From: Hymenobacter sp. BT730
GTDB lineage: Bacteria > Bacteroidota > Bacteroidia > Cytophagales > Hymenobacteraceae
Assembly: GCF_030542105.1 (NCBI RefSeq)
Contig: NZ_JAUOFB010000002.1
Location: 620,001-684,000 of the forward strand
Direction of reading: 5' to 3'
DNA length: 64,000 nt
The number at the start of each line of letters is the position of its first letter. Position 1 is the stretch's first letter. Of the stretch, positions 32,931 to 41,772 are shown piece after piece. The translations under genes and the position numbers were made by a program. The notes beneath the pieces were generated by a model that saw only the letters and a list, made by a program, of their open reading frames with translations, was not told where the DNA came from and searched no databases.

Positions 32931-35393
32931 TTAGCCGCCGAAGCCACCACCACCTTGAGGCTGGCTCTCAATCTTTTTAGGCGGCTTGGTAGCGCCTATG
33001 TACCAGGTAAAGCCCAGCCAGCCCACGCGGGTTTCGTTTTTGTAGCGTGTAGTGGTTTGTAGGGTTTCCGTAGTTATTTCAGACCGACTAACCTGCGTGT
33101 TAAATAAATCGGATACGCGCAAGGTTAGAGCAGCGCGGTCCTGAAACAGGCGCTGGCGCACAGCAAGGTCCAGGCCTCCGGAAGCCAGCTGCCGGCCCTG
33201 GGCCGTGAGAGTGGCAGACCGTAAGGAGCCCGTGAGCTGCACATCCAGGGTAGGGCGGGGAGTAAAGCTGTTGTTTAAGCGCAGGGTGCCCGCTATGGCG
33301 CTGCGCTGCTTGTCAGCGGCTGCATTGCTGGCAATCTGGCAGCGGTAGAGGGAGCCGGTAAGGCCCACACGCCACCATTTAGCCAGCGGCTGGTTCCAGG
33401 TCATTTCAGCCCCCAGGTTAGTGGTGTGGCCTACGTTGCGGTAGGTTTCAGCAGTAACAACTCCGGCCTGATTCAGGCGGGTAGCAGCGGTATCTATAGT
33501 GCGTATCCGTTGCACCACGTCCTGGGTGAAGCGCCCAAATAACGTAGCGGTAATGGAGGTGCCCCCATTCAGGTTCAGCTGATGGCCGAGCTCTATATTA
33601 TGGCTGAACTCGGCGCGCAGTGCAGGGTTGCCCAGGCGGTAGTTGCGGGCATCCTGGTAAAGCTGGAAAGGCAATTGCTGCATGAAGTTAGGCCGATCAA
33701 TGCGGCGCGCATAGCTCAGTTGCAGGCGGTTCTGGCCGGGCTCCTTGCCTAATTCCCGGCTCAGTGTGGCCGACGGGAACAAGCTGAGATAATCCAGCTT
33801 CACCTGTCCCTGGCCGCCCTGTACGCTGCCTGAAAGATTAGTGTACTCTGCCCGCAGGCCGCCCTGCACGCTATATCCTGTGCCCAGTGGGCGCTGAAAG
33901 GTAAGATAAGCCGCCGGCAGCACTTCCCGAAAATCGTACTGAATGGCCCGTTCCGGGTTTAACTGGAAGTCGTTGGGCCGGTCGGTGGGGGCTGTCAGCT
34001 GGTCTGCTGTACCATTGTTCCAGGTAGTCTGCACTTTGAGGCCGGTTTCCAGCTTGCTTTTGCCATCTGCCAGGGGCAGCACATAGTCCAGGGTACCGTA
34101 TGCTATGGTAGCATCTACGGCAAATTCCTGACGCTGCGAAGGGGCATTGCTCAACCGCTGCGTGAAGGGTACATCGGCCGTTATCTTCACCCACCCGGCG
34201 TTGGATGTCAGCTCCCGACCTTTGAGTGCTTTCCAGGTACGGCGGTAGGAAGCATCCGCGTTCCACACAAACACATCTACATCTACTTCCTGCTGGCCAA
34301 GCTGGTCAGGTTTCTGCTGCTCATCAATGGTAGTAGTCAGCGTCTGAGTGTTCAGGTTTTTCTCACCTTCCAGAGAGGGCGACAGGCTAAAGCTTAGGTT
34401 GTTCTCTTCATTCAAGTCATACTCCAGACCCAGGTTTAGCGAGTGGTTAATGCGCCGCTCAATGCCTTTGCCTTGTTGGGTAGTATACACAGTTTCGCCC
34501 GTGGGTAGCAAAGCCTTCTGGGTTCCGCGCGACTGGTCAGTATAGCGCTGGTCGCGGCCATTGTAGCTCAGGTTCCAGTTGGCGGCGCCCTGGCGCCGGT
34601 TCAGGCTGAAAGTAGGCGAGTACTTGTCACCGTTACCCACTACCAGTCCTATTTGCCCATTAAGGCCATTTTTACGCTCTTTCTTTGTGATAATGTTAAT
34701 CACGCCTGCCCCGGAGGCATCATATTTGGCTGAGGGATTGGTGATGATTTCCACCTGCGAAATGCGTGAAGCCGGTATCTGATCCAGCTTGGAGCCAGTG
34801 CCGCCATTGCTGGTACCGGCAGGTTTACCGTCAATCAGGATGGTGAGGTTAGAAGAGCCACGCAAGCTCACGGTACCATTAGCATCTACGGCCACTGAGG
34901 GCACATTTTGCAAAACATTTACGGCGGTGCCGCCCACGCTGCTCAGGTCTTTTTCTACATTAATAACCCGCTTGCCCAGGTCGTTCTGCACGGTCTCTTT
35001 CTGGCCGGTCACGGTTACGCCCTTTAGCTGGGTAACAGTAGGGTGTAGCGCCAGCGTACCTAGTTGCACCACAGGTGCCTCGGCGGCCAGCACCAGGGTA
35101 CGTTTAATAGGCTGATACCCGATAACTGTAGCCCGCAGCATATAGCGGCCCAGGGCTACCTTATCCAGCATAAAAGCTCCGTCTTCTGAGGTTTGAGCCC
35201 CGGTTACCAGGGTAGAGTCCTGGGCTCGAAGCAGTACCACATTCACAAATGGTAGTGCCTGTTTGGTAGCCTGATCTAACAACTTGCCCGAAACGGAACC
35301 AGTCGTATTCTGAGCACGCAGCCCCATAGGAAGGAGCATAAGCAGCAGCCCCAGGCACCGCAGTGCCCGGCTAGGGAGAAGTTGTGTTTTCAT
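32931..35393 (-). CDS. TonB-dependent receptor-like outer-membrane beta-barrel
   Basis: 820 aa from the ATG at 35393; a start 12 codons upstream would displace the signal peptide. Order: signal peptide (to LRAQ), CarboxypepD_reg domain (GSVSGKLLDQATKQALPFVNV), plug domain (GGTAVNVLQNVPSVAVDANG, RGSSNLTILIDGKP), then a ~550-residue OMP_b-brl_3 barrel. No SusD partner is adjacent, so it may be a non-glycan receptor. Ends in a Gly-rich tail. Confidence 0.9.
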   Translation of the reverse strand: MKTQLLPSRALRCLGLLLMLLPMGLRAQNTTGSVSGKLLDQATKQALPFVNVVLLRAQDSTLVTGAQTSEDGAFMLDKVALGRYMLRATVIGYQPIKRTLVLAAEAPVVQLGTLALHPTVTQLKGVTVTGQKETVQNDLGKRVINVEKDLSSVGGTAVNVLQNVPSVAVDANGTVSLRGSSNLTILIDGKPAGTSNGGTGSKLDQIPASRISQVEIITNPSAKYDASGAGVINIITKKERKNGLNGQIGLVVGNGDKYSPTFSLNRRQGAANWNLSYNGRDQRYTDQSRGTQKALLPTGETVYTTQQGKGIERRINHSLNLGLEYDLNEENNLSFSLSPSLEGEKNLNTQTLTTTIDEQQKPDQLGQQEVDVDVFVWNADASYRRTWKALKGRELTSNAGWVKITADVPFTQRLSNAPSQRQEFAVDATIAYGTLDYVLPLADGKSKLETGLKVQTTWNNGTADQLTAPTDRPNDFQLNPERAIQYDFREVLPAAYLTFQRPLGTGYSVQGGLRAEYTNLSGSVQGGQGQVKLDYLSLFPSATLSRELGKEPGQNRLQLSYARRIDRPNFMQQLPFQLYQDARNYRLGNPALRAEFSHNIELGHQLNLNGGTSITATLFGRFTQDVVQRIRTIDTAATRLNQAGVVTAETYRNVGHTTNLGAEMTWNQPLAKWWRVGLTGSLYRCQIASNAAADKQRSAIAGTLRLNNSFTPRPTLDVQLTGSLRSATLTAQGRQLASGGLDLAVRQRLFQDRAALTLRVSDLFNTQVSRSEITTETLQTTTRYKNETRVGWLGFTWYIGATKPPKKIESQPQGGGGFGG

Positions 35394-35653
35394 ACAAATG
35401 AGGAGTGAGAAGTAGAAAGAAACAGGCAATAAGGAGCCGTCCCAGTCGGCCGCGGTACCGCTGGAGCCCCGTAAAGGGTTCTAAAACTCAGAAGGATAAA
35501 AAGAGGGCCGCAGCAGGGAATTACGGCCACAGCCAGTGGCTGCTGAGCTAGCCCGCGGCTGGTTTCCCGTTTGGAAACTCATCGGCCTCGGCTAGTAATC
35601 GAAGTAATGAAACAAATGTAATATACAGTACTTTGTAACGCAAGGTACTGTAT
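35394..35653 (-). promoter_or_regulatory. Promoter, operator and leader of the receptor gene
   Basis: -7 TACATTTG (35620-35613), 20-bp spacer, -33 CTTG (35644-35641). A 13-bp-arm palindrome ATACAGTACTTTG-N5-CAAGGTACTGTAT spans 35623-35653 (12/13 match). A GCCGCGGTACCGCTGG block lies at 35449-35464, again exactly 56 bp before the start. Confidence 0.65.
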
Positions 35654-35874
35654 TGAATATTTTCCAATTTTACTCTTTGCTTGAGTTAATCAATTGAAAA
35701 GCAGTAATTTGAATTTGTGTAAAGGCTGCTAAGCTTCTTATTGGCAACTGGCAAGGCTCACCTTTGTTTCTTGTAAGAGTTAAGCTTGGAGCTTAATGCT
35801 TGGTTTTGCCGTAAGGTGCTTGCCCCAAGGTTCACTCTTAGATGAGCCAACCATCTAAGGGGTTGCCTGCCCCA
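35654..35874. other. Intergenic region
   Basis: 221 bp between operator and terminator. No gene, RNA or repeat was recognised. Confidence 0.4.
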
Positions 35875-35911
35875 TAAAAAAAGCGGGCCCTCATCGGAAG
35901 GCCCGCTTTTT
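35875..35911. terminator. Terminator of the MORN-repeat gene
   Basis: AAAAAGCGGGCC / GGCCCGCTTTTT with a short loop. Tracts suit either direction; it lies 24 bp after the leftward gene's stop. Confidence 0.85.
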
Positions 35912-35934
35912 ACCTACAGAATGGGAGTGAAGAC

Positions 35935-37338
35935 TTACTTCGAGCCCGGCGCAACGGGCTGTCCGTTCCGAAAGGTTTTCTTTTCCTTCACGGCTTTTCC
36001 ATCTGGCCCGTAGTACGTCCAGGTTCCGGTTTCCCGATCATTGCGGAAAGAGCCGGTTACTTCCAGCGTGCCATCCTCGCGTAATTGCTTGTAAGCTCCC
36101 AAGCGCAATCCTTTAACATAAGTAGCTTCAGCCTTGAGCTTTCCGGAGGCATAATATTCCTGCTTCAGGCCCGTGGCATGGCCGTTTTCGTTAGTGACAC
36201 GGCTCTGTAAAGCACCATTAGGGTGATATGAAAGCTGCTCCCCACTCAGGCGGCCATTGGCATAGCTGCTTTGCGTCTTTACCTGCTTGGTGCCAGGGTA
36301 GAAAGTGCGCCAAATACCTGAGGGCTGCCCGTTTTTGAATTGTTGCTCTTCCCGTACAGTGCCATCTCCCTGGTACATAGTCAGCTTACGGTCCCGGGCC
36401 TGATTGGCGTAGTCAATTTCCTGTTCCAGCTTGCCGGAAGGGTAAAAGTTTTGAGTAATGCCCGTGAGTACTCCGTTGCGGTAGTTCATTTTGCTTTTCA
36501 CCGCGCCACTTTCATAATAGGCTTTGGCTGGGCCATCCAGGTTAGAAGTAGGCGTGGAAAGAGCGGCGGTATTCTTAGTCATGTCGTCGCCCAGCGGGTT
36601 TTTCACTGCCCTGTTGGCCTGGGCGGCCGCCACATAAGTGCCCTCCGTGCGCAGCTTGCCCGAGGGATAGAAACTTTTGTAGGAGCCCCGGCCCGTTTTA
36701 TCGGTCAGCACCTCGGTTTCCACCTGGCCGTTGTCATAATAGGTTTTGTAAGAGCCCGTGAGCAGGCCACCGCGGTAAGTAGCTTCGCTTTGTAGCTGCC
36801 CGTTAGGGTGGTAGGTTTTCACCGGCCCGCTGGCTTGCCCATTTACATAGCTGATTTCAGACCGAGGCTTCCCCGAAGGGTACAGCTCCTGCACCACACC
36901 GCTGGGCTGACCTTTGGAAAGCGTGGTTTTGAGCTTGATTTCTCCATTGGGATGATAATAGGTGAGCGTGCCGGAGGGTTGGTCGTTTTCATAGCTGCCT
37001 GCCTGAGCCAGCTGCCCGGTCTTATAATAGGTTTTGAAAGGACCCTGCCGCTGACCCTGCTGGTACGTGACTTCCAACCGGGGTTTACCAGTTTCAAAAA
37101 ACTCCACGTAGGCACTGTCGCGCTTACCGGCCGTAAAGCGGGTTTGTGCTTCCAGCCTGCCAGAGCGGTAAAAGCGCTTGTATGGCCCTTCCATCACCGT
37201 ATCGGCTCCTACAGTAGCGGAGTATACTTCCCGAATGCGCTGTCGGGAAGAATCCTGATAGGTAATAATGCGTCGGAGCTTCTGAGCTTGGGCTGCAGTG
37301 GAGAGCAGTAGCAGGAATGCAAAGGCAAGTAGTTTCAT
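35935..37338 (-). CDS. YwqK-like MORN_2-repeat protein, secreted
   Basis: 467 aa: signal peptide MKLLAFAFLLLLSTAAQAQ, then roughly sixteen ~23-aa MORN_2 repeats of the form Y-(H/P)-(N/S)-G-x-(L/K)-(Q/K)-(S/T)-E (for example YYHPNGEIKLKTTLSKGQP, YPSGKLEQEIDYA). Often annotated as YwqK antitoxin, but in Bacteroidota these are usually envelope proteins and no toxin is adjacent. Function unknown. Confidence 0.85.
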   Translation of the reverse strand: MKLLAFAFLLLLSTAAQAQKLRRIITYQDSSRQRIREVYSATVGADTVMEGPYKRFYRSGRLEAQTRFTAGKRDSAYVEFFETGKPRLEVTYQQGQRQGPFKTYYKTGQLAQAGSYENDQPSGTLTYYHPNGEIKLKTTLSKGQPSGVVQELYPSGKPRSEISYVNGQASGPVKTYHPNGQLQSEATYRGGLLTGSYKTYYDNGQVETEVLTDKTGRGSYKSFYPSGKLRTEGTYVAAAQANRAVKNPLGDDMTKNTAALSTPTSNLDGPAKAYYESGAVKSKMNYRNGVLTGITQNFYPSGKLEQEIDYANQARDRKLTMYQGDGTVREEQQFKNGQPSGIWRTFYPGTKQVKTQSSYANGRLSGEQLSYHPNGALQSRVTNENGHATGLKQEYYASGKLKAEATYVKGLRLGAYKQLREDGTLEVTGSFRNDRETGTWTYYGPDGKAVKEKKTFRNGQPVAPGSK

Positions 37339-37428
37339 AGCCGCAAGAACGGAGGAAATAGAAAAGTATTTTCAGGCAAAGTGAGCCCTAAGCAGGCCGC
37401 AGTTCCTGTCAGATTACAGAAGAAAACA

Positions 37429-37458
37429 AAAGCCCTGCCGCATTTGCGGCAGGGCTTT
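37429..37458. terminator. Hairpin terminator
   Basis: AAAGCCCTGCCGCA (37429-37442) / TGCGGCAGGGCTTT (37445-37458). Between the thiolase stop and the MORN-repeat gene. Confidence 0.85.
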
Positions 37459-37519
37459 CCACATTGGAAGCTAAAACACGAAACATCGTGTTATCAGTTC
37501 AGGCAATTAAATTGAGGAC

Positions 37520-38701
37520 TTAAATCTTCTCTATAACAATGCTGCTGGCACCACCACCACCGTTGCAGATACCGGTTACGCCTATTTTGCCGCCTTCATT
37601 CTGCAGCACGTTCAGCAGGGTAGTCACAATACGGGCCCCGGAAGCTCCCAGCGGGTGTCCCAGTGATACTGCGCCGCCGTACACGTTCACCTTAGAGCCT
37701 TCTAGGTTCAGCAGCTTGTTGTTAGCCAGGGAAACCACCGAAAAAGCCTCATTGATTTCGTAGAAATCCACGTCCTTGGCTTCCAGGCCGGCATTTTTCA
37801 GCGCCTTAGGAATAGCCAGAGAAGGCGTGGTGGTAAACCACTCTGGCGCCTGCTCTGCATCGGCAAAGCCCCGGACGATGGCCAGTGGCTTCACACCAAG
37901 TTGCTCTGCTTTTTCGCGGCTCATTAGCAGCACGGCGGCAGCGCCATCATTCAGGGTAGAGGCGTTGGCGGCCGTTACGGAGCCTTCTTTGGTAAAGGCG
38001 GGCTTCAGCGTGGCAAACTTGCTGAAGTCGGCTTTGGTATATTCCTCGTCGTCTTCCACTACTGTAGACTTGCCGCGCACAGTCACCGTTACCGGGATAA
38101 TCTCATCCTTCTTTTTGCCGGCTTTGGCGGCGTTGGCGCTGCGGGTGTAGGATTCCTGCGCAAAAGCATCCTGCTCTTCACGGGTGATGTTCATTTCCTT
38201 GGCCGTGTTATCCGCCGCATTACCCATGGCGTAGTCGTGGTAAGGGTCCCACAGACCGTCGCGCACCAGGCCATCAATCATCTGGCCGTGGCCATACTTA
38301 GCGCCAAAACGGGCTTTATCCAGGTAGTAAGGCACATTCGACATACTTTCCATGCCACCGGCCAGAATCACATCCGCCTGACCCAGCATAATGGCCTGAG
38401 AAGCGAACATGATGGCCTTTGTACCGGAAGCACATACCTTGTTCACCGTAGTGCACTCCACCGTATCGGGCAGACCGGCTTTTTTAGCTGCCTGGCGGGC
38501 CGGAGCCTGACCCAGGTTGGCCGAAATAACGTTGCCCATAATGACCTGTTGCACTTCCTTCGGATCGACACCAGCTTTTTCAAGCGCACCTTTTAGGGCA
38601 ATGGCGCCCAGATCAGTAGCTGAAAGGGAAGCCAGGCTGCCGCCAAAAGAGCCAATAGGCGTGCGCACTGCCGCAACGATTACCACTTCTTTGATTTGCA
38701 T
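37520..38701 (-). CDS. Acetyl-CoA C-acetyltransferase (thiolase)
   Basis: 393 aa from the ATG at 38701 (MQIKEVVIVAAVRTPIG). Nucleophile C90 in NKVCASGTKA; GHPLGASGAR with the catalytic His; second Cys in ICNGGGGAS. Degradative and biosynthetic thiolases are not separated by sequence alone. Makes or cleaves acetoacetyl-CoA. Confidence 0.95.
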   Translation of the reverse strand: MQIKEVVIVAAVRTPIGSFGGSLASLSATDLGAIALKGALEKAGVDPKEVQQVIMGNVISANLGQAPARQAAKKAGLPDTVECTTVNKVCASGTKAIMFASQAIMLGQADVILAGGMESMSNVPYYLDKARFGAKYGHGQMIDGLVRDGLWDPYHDYAMGNAADNTAKEMNITREEQDAFAQESYTRSANAAKAGKKKDEIIPVTVTVRGKSTVVEDDEEYTKADFSKFATLKPAFTKEGSVTAANASTLNDGAAAVLLMSREKAEQLGVKPLAIVRGFADAEQAPEWFTTTPSLAIPKALKNAGLEAKDVDFYEINEAFSVVSLANNKLLNLEGSKVNVYGGAVSLGHPLGASGARIVTTLLNVLQNEGGKIGVTGICNGGGGASSIVIEKI

Positions 38702-38855
38702 ATTGAGGATTGGGTGGGGGTGAGGGAATGCCAGAGCAACCAGCTTAGGGCCGTTCCGGCGGATAAAAGTACGCTTCTGCGCCGGCTTAGCCAACGCACC
38801 TATGTTTTGGCTATGCCGGCGCAGGGGTTAATCCTCTACTGACAGGCCACAGACA

Positions 38856-39848
38856 CTACCAGGCCGGCTTACTCGACGATTCTGTGGGAGGCGCTTTGCG
38901 GGGTAACTGCTGAATATACTGCTGCTCTGAAGCGCGCAAAGCATCCAGAATCTGTCGCGCCTGGGCAGGGCTCAGCTGCATCTGCTGCAGCCGGGCCCGC
39001 TGGGTCTGTAGTTGAGTAGCGTCTGCGGCAGCGTTTTCTGTGCCAGCGCCGGCATTAGTACCCGGTTCGGTAGCATTACTTAGCCCGCGTGTATTGCCGG
39101 GTTGTTGCCCCTGAGCCATTTCCTTTTCCGGGCCAGCACCCGGTTTCATGCCGCCCTTAGCACTGTTTCCGGCTGGGTTACCTGGCTGCTGGGCATTTGG
39201 CTGGCCTTGTGCATTGAGTCGGGGCTGCGGCGGCTGATTGGGGTTTTCGGGTTGATCCGCATCATTGGCCTCTCCTGGCCGGTCCTGGCCAGGTTTAGGC
39301 TTTGGTTGCTGGCTAGGCTGTTGCTCATCTGATTTTTTTTCGGATGAAGGCTTGGGTTTAGGCGCTTCCGATTTGTCCGGGGCCGGAGGAGGAATTGTGG
39401 GGTCCGGTTGGCGCTTCAGGAATCGGCTGACCATCTCATAATTGTAGCGGGCCGCCGCGTTAGCGGGGTTTGCCACCAGAGCAAGCCGCAATAGGCGCAC
39501 TGCCTGGGCATACTCCCCACGTTGCGCATGTATTATAGCCAACTGCTGATGGGCTACACTGCGCACGGTAGGGGTGGGGCTGTTCAAAAGCCTGCTATAG
39601 TAAGCCCTGGCTGCAGGGAGTTGCCCGGCCAGAGTGCTGGTGTGAGCCAGGTTTAGCAGGATGCCCTCAGGGGGGCGTGATGTTTTTTCTACTGCCAGTG
39701 CCTGCCGAAATGCCTGAGCTGCTCGACCAAACTCCCGACGTGCGTAGGCCTGCATACCAGTGTGTACCGCTTCGTTGCGGTCGTGTACCCAGGTAAGGCT
39801 GCGCCAGCCACCCAGGAGCACCAGTAGAAAAATCAGTGAGACTCTCAT
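38856..39848 (-). CDS. TPR protein, BatC-like
   Basis: 330 aa: a hydrophobic N-terminus, TPR helices (~33-150: YARREFGRAAQAFRQALAV, AVRLLRLALVANPANAAAR), then a long Pro/Gln/Lys-rich disordered part (~155-285) and a short C-terminal helix. The gene overlaps the VWA gene by 4 bp (ATGA), as in bat operons. Periplasmic or membrane-anchored. Exact role unknown. Confidence 0.8.
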   Translation of the reverse strand: MRVSLIFLLVLLGGWRSLTWVHDRNEAVHTGMQAYARREFGRAAQAFRQALAVEKTSRPPEGILLNLAHTSTLAGQLPAARAYYSRLLNSPTPTVRSVAHQQLAIIHAQRGEYAQAVRLLRLALVANPANAAARYNYEMVSRFLKRQPDPTIPPPAPDKSEAPKPKPSSEKKSDEQQPSQQPKPKPGQDRPGEANDADQPENPNQPPQPRLNAQGQPNAQQPGNPAGNSAKGGMKPGAGPEKEMAQGQQPGNTRGLSNATEPGTNAGAGTENAAADATQLQTQRARLQQMQLSPAQARQILDALRASEQQYIQQLPRKAPPTESSSKPAW

Positions 39849-40819
39849 GGGCGAATTACTCTCACAGTTACCAGTACATCCAACATCATCAAAGCCAGAG
39901 CCAGCAGCAATGGGTACCGATACCGGTTATCAGCCACGGAAACCGTACGTACCTGCAGGGCCTTCCCTTCCACGCGGTTGAGGGCATTTACCAATTGAGG
40001 AAACTCATTGCGTTGGTCGCTCAGCTCAAAATATTGGCCATCGGCCAGAGTAGCCAGCCGGCGGAGAACGGCCGGTTGCAGTTGGGTCACGGCATCCCGG
40101 CCTTTGGCATCCCGTACAAAGCCACCACCAGCCTTGGGTATACGGCTGCCTTCCACAGTTCCCACGCCCACGGTAAAAAGGCGCACCCCAGTACGGGACA
40201 GTTCCCGTAAGATCGGCTCAAGGTTTTCGCCAAAATCCTCGCCGTCGCTCACTAAAACTAGCGTGAGGGCACGTGGCGGCATACCTTGCACCTGTGGGTT
40301 GGCTGTGAAGCGTCGCAGAGCGAGCTGCAGGGCCGGAGCTAAATCGGTACTGCCGCCCGGTACCAGATTGGTCTGAAGTGTAGAGAGGAAGAGCTGTAGC
40401 GCCTCTTGGTCGTAGGTGAGGGGGCATTGCACATAAGCCGTATTGGCAAACACAATCAACCCGATGCGGTCGGCCTGAAAGCGGCTAACCAGGCGAGCAA
40501 GCTCTGCACGGGCCTTTTGCAAACGAGAGGGGGCCACATCGGGCGCATCCATGGAGCGGGACAAGTCCACCAGCAGCCACACATCCTTGCCTGCCGTGCG
40601 CACCGTCTGCTTGGTAAGCCCGTATGCTGGCCCCAGTAGTGCTACCAGCAGCAAACCAAAGTAAGCAAAGCGTAGCGGCAGTTTCCAGGCCAGGCGCCAA
40701 CCGCGCTGCCCAAAAGGTGTGGCTAACCGGCGGGTACGCAGCACAAATCCAGTGTAGAGTACTACTGCTAAACCAATGACCACCACCTCTGGCCACCCCA
40801 ACGGATAAGCCCAATTCAT
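39845..40819 (-). CDS. VWA-domain membrane protein, BatA/BatB-like
   Basis: 324 aa. N-terminal TM segment (WPEVVVIGLAVVLYTGFV), a second (YFGLLLVALLGPAYG), a VWA domain with MIDAS DLSRSMD and SDGEDFG, and a C-terminal TM (YPLLLALALMMLDVLV). In Bacteroidota bat operons these proteins partner with MoxR ATPase and BatC/BatE. Here only this and the TPR gene are present. Confidence 0.88.
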   Translation of the reverse strand: MNWAYPLGWPEVVVIGLAVVLYTGFVLRTRRLATPFGQRGWRLAWKLPLRFAYFGLLLVALLGPAYGLTKQTVRTAGKDVWLLVDLSRSMDAPDVAPSRLQKARAELARLVSRFQADRIGLIVFANTAYVQCPLTYDQEALQLFLSTLQTNLVPGGSTDLAPALQLALRRFTANPQVQGMPPRALTLVLVSDGEDFGENLEPILRELSRTGVRLFTVGVGTVEGSRIPKAGGGFVRDAKGRDAVTQLQPAVLRRLATLADGQYFELSDQRNEFPQLVNALNRVEGKALQVRTVSVADNRYRYPLLLALALMMLDVLVTVRVIRP

Positions 40820-40915
40820 ATATATAAGGAGGTAAGCTGCACCATTGCGGCAAATATAACAGCCTGATTGTGGCCGCAGAAGGAATATCTGAGGTAGATA
40901 TTTTTAACCAAAGTA

Positions 40916-40944
40916 TTGGTTTCTGTAACCTAGTCGTATATTTG
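40916..40944 (+). promoter_or_regulatory. Promoter of the tRNA cluster
   Basis: Exact -7 TATATTTG (40937-40944) with TTGG at 40916-40919 upstream, 17-bp spacing. It places transcription start ~25 bp before tRNA-Ser. Confidence 0.6.
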
Positions 40945-40975
40945 TGCACTCTTTAACCGAAAGAGACTCATATCT

Positions 40976-41063
40976 GGAGAGATGGGTGAGTGGCTGAAAC
41001 CAGTAGTTTGCTAAACTGCCGTAGCTCTAAAGGCTACCGGGGGTTCGAATCCCCCTCTCTCCG
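40976..41063 (+). tRNA. tRNA-Ser(GCT)
   Basis: 88 nt with a long variable arm. Acceptor GGAGAGA pairs with TCTCTCC; anticodon loop TTTGCTAAA; T-loop GGTTCGAATCC. No encoded CCA. Confidence 0.97.
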
Positions 41064-41110
41064 CATTATGTCTAATTCAGGATTCTGAATCCAGGGTTCT
41101 GAATTTTTTT

Positions 41111-41184
41111 CGGGGTGTAGCGTAGCCCGGTATCGCGCCTGCTTTGGGAGCAGGAGGCCGCAGGTTCGAATCCTGCCACCCCGA
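41111..41184 (+). tRNA. tRNA-Pro(TGG)
   Basis: 74 nt. Acceptor CGGGGTG pairs with CACCCCG; anticodon stem CCTGC / GCAGG with loop TTTGGGA, anticodon TGG. No encoded CCA. Confidence 0.97.
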
Positions 41185-41189
41185 CCCTT

Positions 41190-41235
41190 CGAATAGCCGT
41201 CAGCCCACCTTTGGGGCGGGCGGCTATTTGTTTTT
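41190..41235 (+). terminator. Hairpin between tRNA-Pro and tRNA-Arg
   Basis: AATAGCCG...CGGCTATT with TTTTTG after. It may end or attenuate the tRNA transcript, or serve as a processing signal. Confidence 0.5.
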
Positions 41236-41309
41236 GACCCCGTAGCTCAGCTGGATAGAGCAGCTGCCTTCTAAGCAGCCGGTCTTTGGTTCGAATCCAA
41301 ACGGGGCCA
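41236..41309 (+). tRNA. tRNA-Arg(TCT)
   Basis: 74 nt. Anticodon stem GCTGC / GCAGC with loop CTTCTAA, anticodon TCT. The acceptor has an A2-C71 mismatch (GACCCCG / CGGGGCC); the rest is standard. Confidence 0.93.
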
Positions 41310-41440
41310 CATTGATAATTAGTCACTTAGCTTCATTGCTGGGTGGCTTTTTTGTGTTCGGTTCATACAACTAATATCTTACTTGAGTTAACAGAAAGAG
41401 GTTAAAGATTTATTTAAGTGACAATGCTGCGGTATCGTTG

Positions 41441-41511
41441 ATTGTGTATTTCTATATGCTATGTCGCTTCCCAATCTGAGGGTCGGGACATAGCATATAG
41501 AAATACGCAAT
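41441..41511. repeat. Long hairpin, 25-bp arms (24/25)
   Basis: A 20-bp perfect inverted core, GTATTTCTATATGCTATGTC (41446-41465) and its reverse complement (41487-41506), extends to 25 bp with one mismatch; loop 21 nt. No gene in it. It is AT-rich and follows the tRNA cluster. May be a terminator, a MITE-like element or a phase-variable structure. Confidence 0.8.
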
Positions 41512-41570
41512 GAATTACACAAGCCCGCTGCAAGTGTGAAGTAGGGCTTGCTGGTTTAGCGTAATATATT

Positions 41571-41613
41571 AAAAAAGCCCCGCGACCCTCAATTGAGGAA
41601 CGCGGGGCTTTTT
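41571..41613 (-). terminator. Terminator
   Basis: AAAAAAGCCCCGCG / CGCGGGGCTTTTT. It is 160 bp after the deacetylase stop on the leftward strand. Confidence 0.8.
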
Positions 41614-41772
41614 CATGTTTTGATAGCAACTTGCGTAGGGTGCCGATAATTTAAATCGCCGTTTCGTTAAACGAACAGAAGCTTTTTGAGCAGCACGAAC
41701 GCACATGGGAACTCTCAGTAGCTTTTGCCATGTGTCAGCAGGAGCACCCAATCTGTGAAGAAGCTCTGGCCG

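Noticed and set aside
35935-37338. YwqK antitoxin of a toxin-antitoxin pair
   Set aside because: No toxin gene is adjacent and it has a signal peptide; only the repeat family is supported.
41569-41751. 60-codon leftward frame
   Set aside because: Runs through a strong terminator hairpin.
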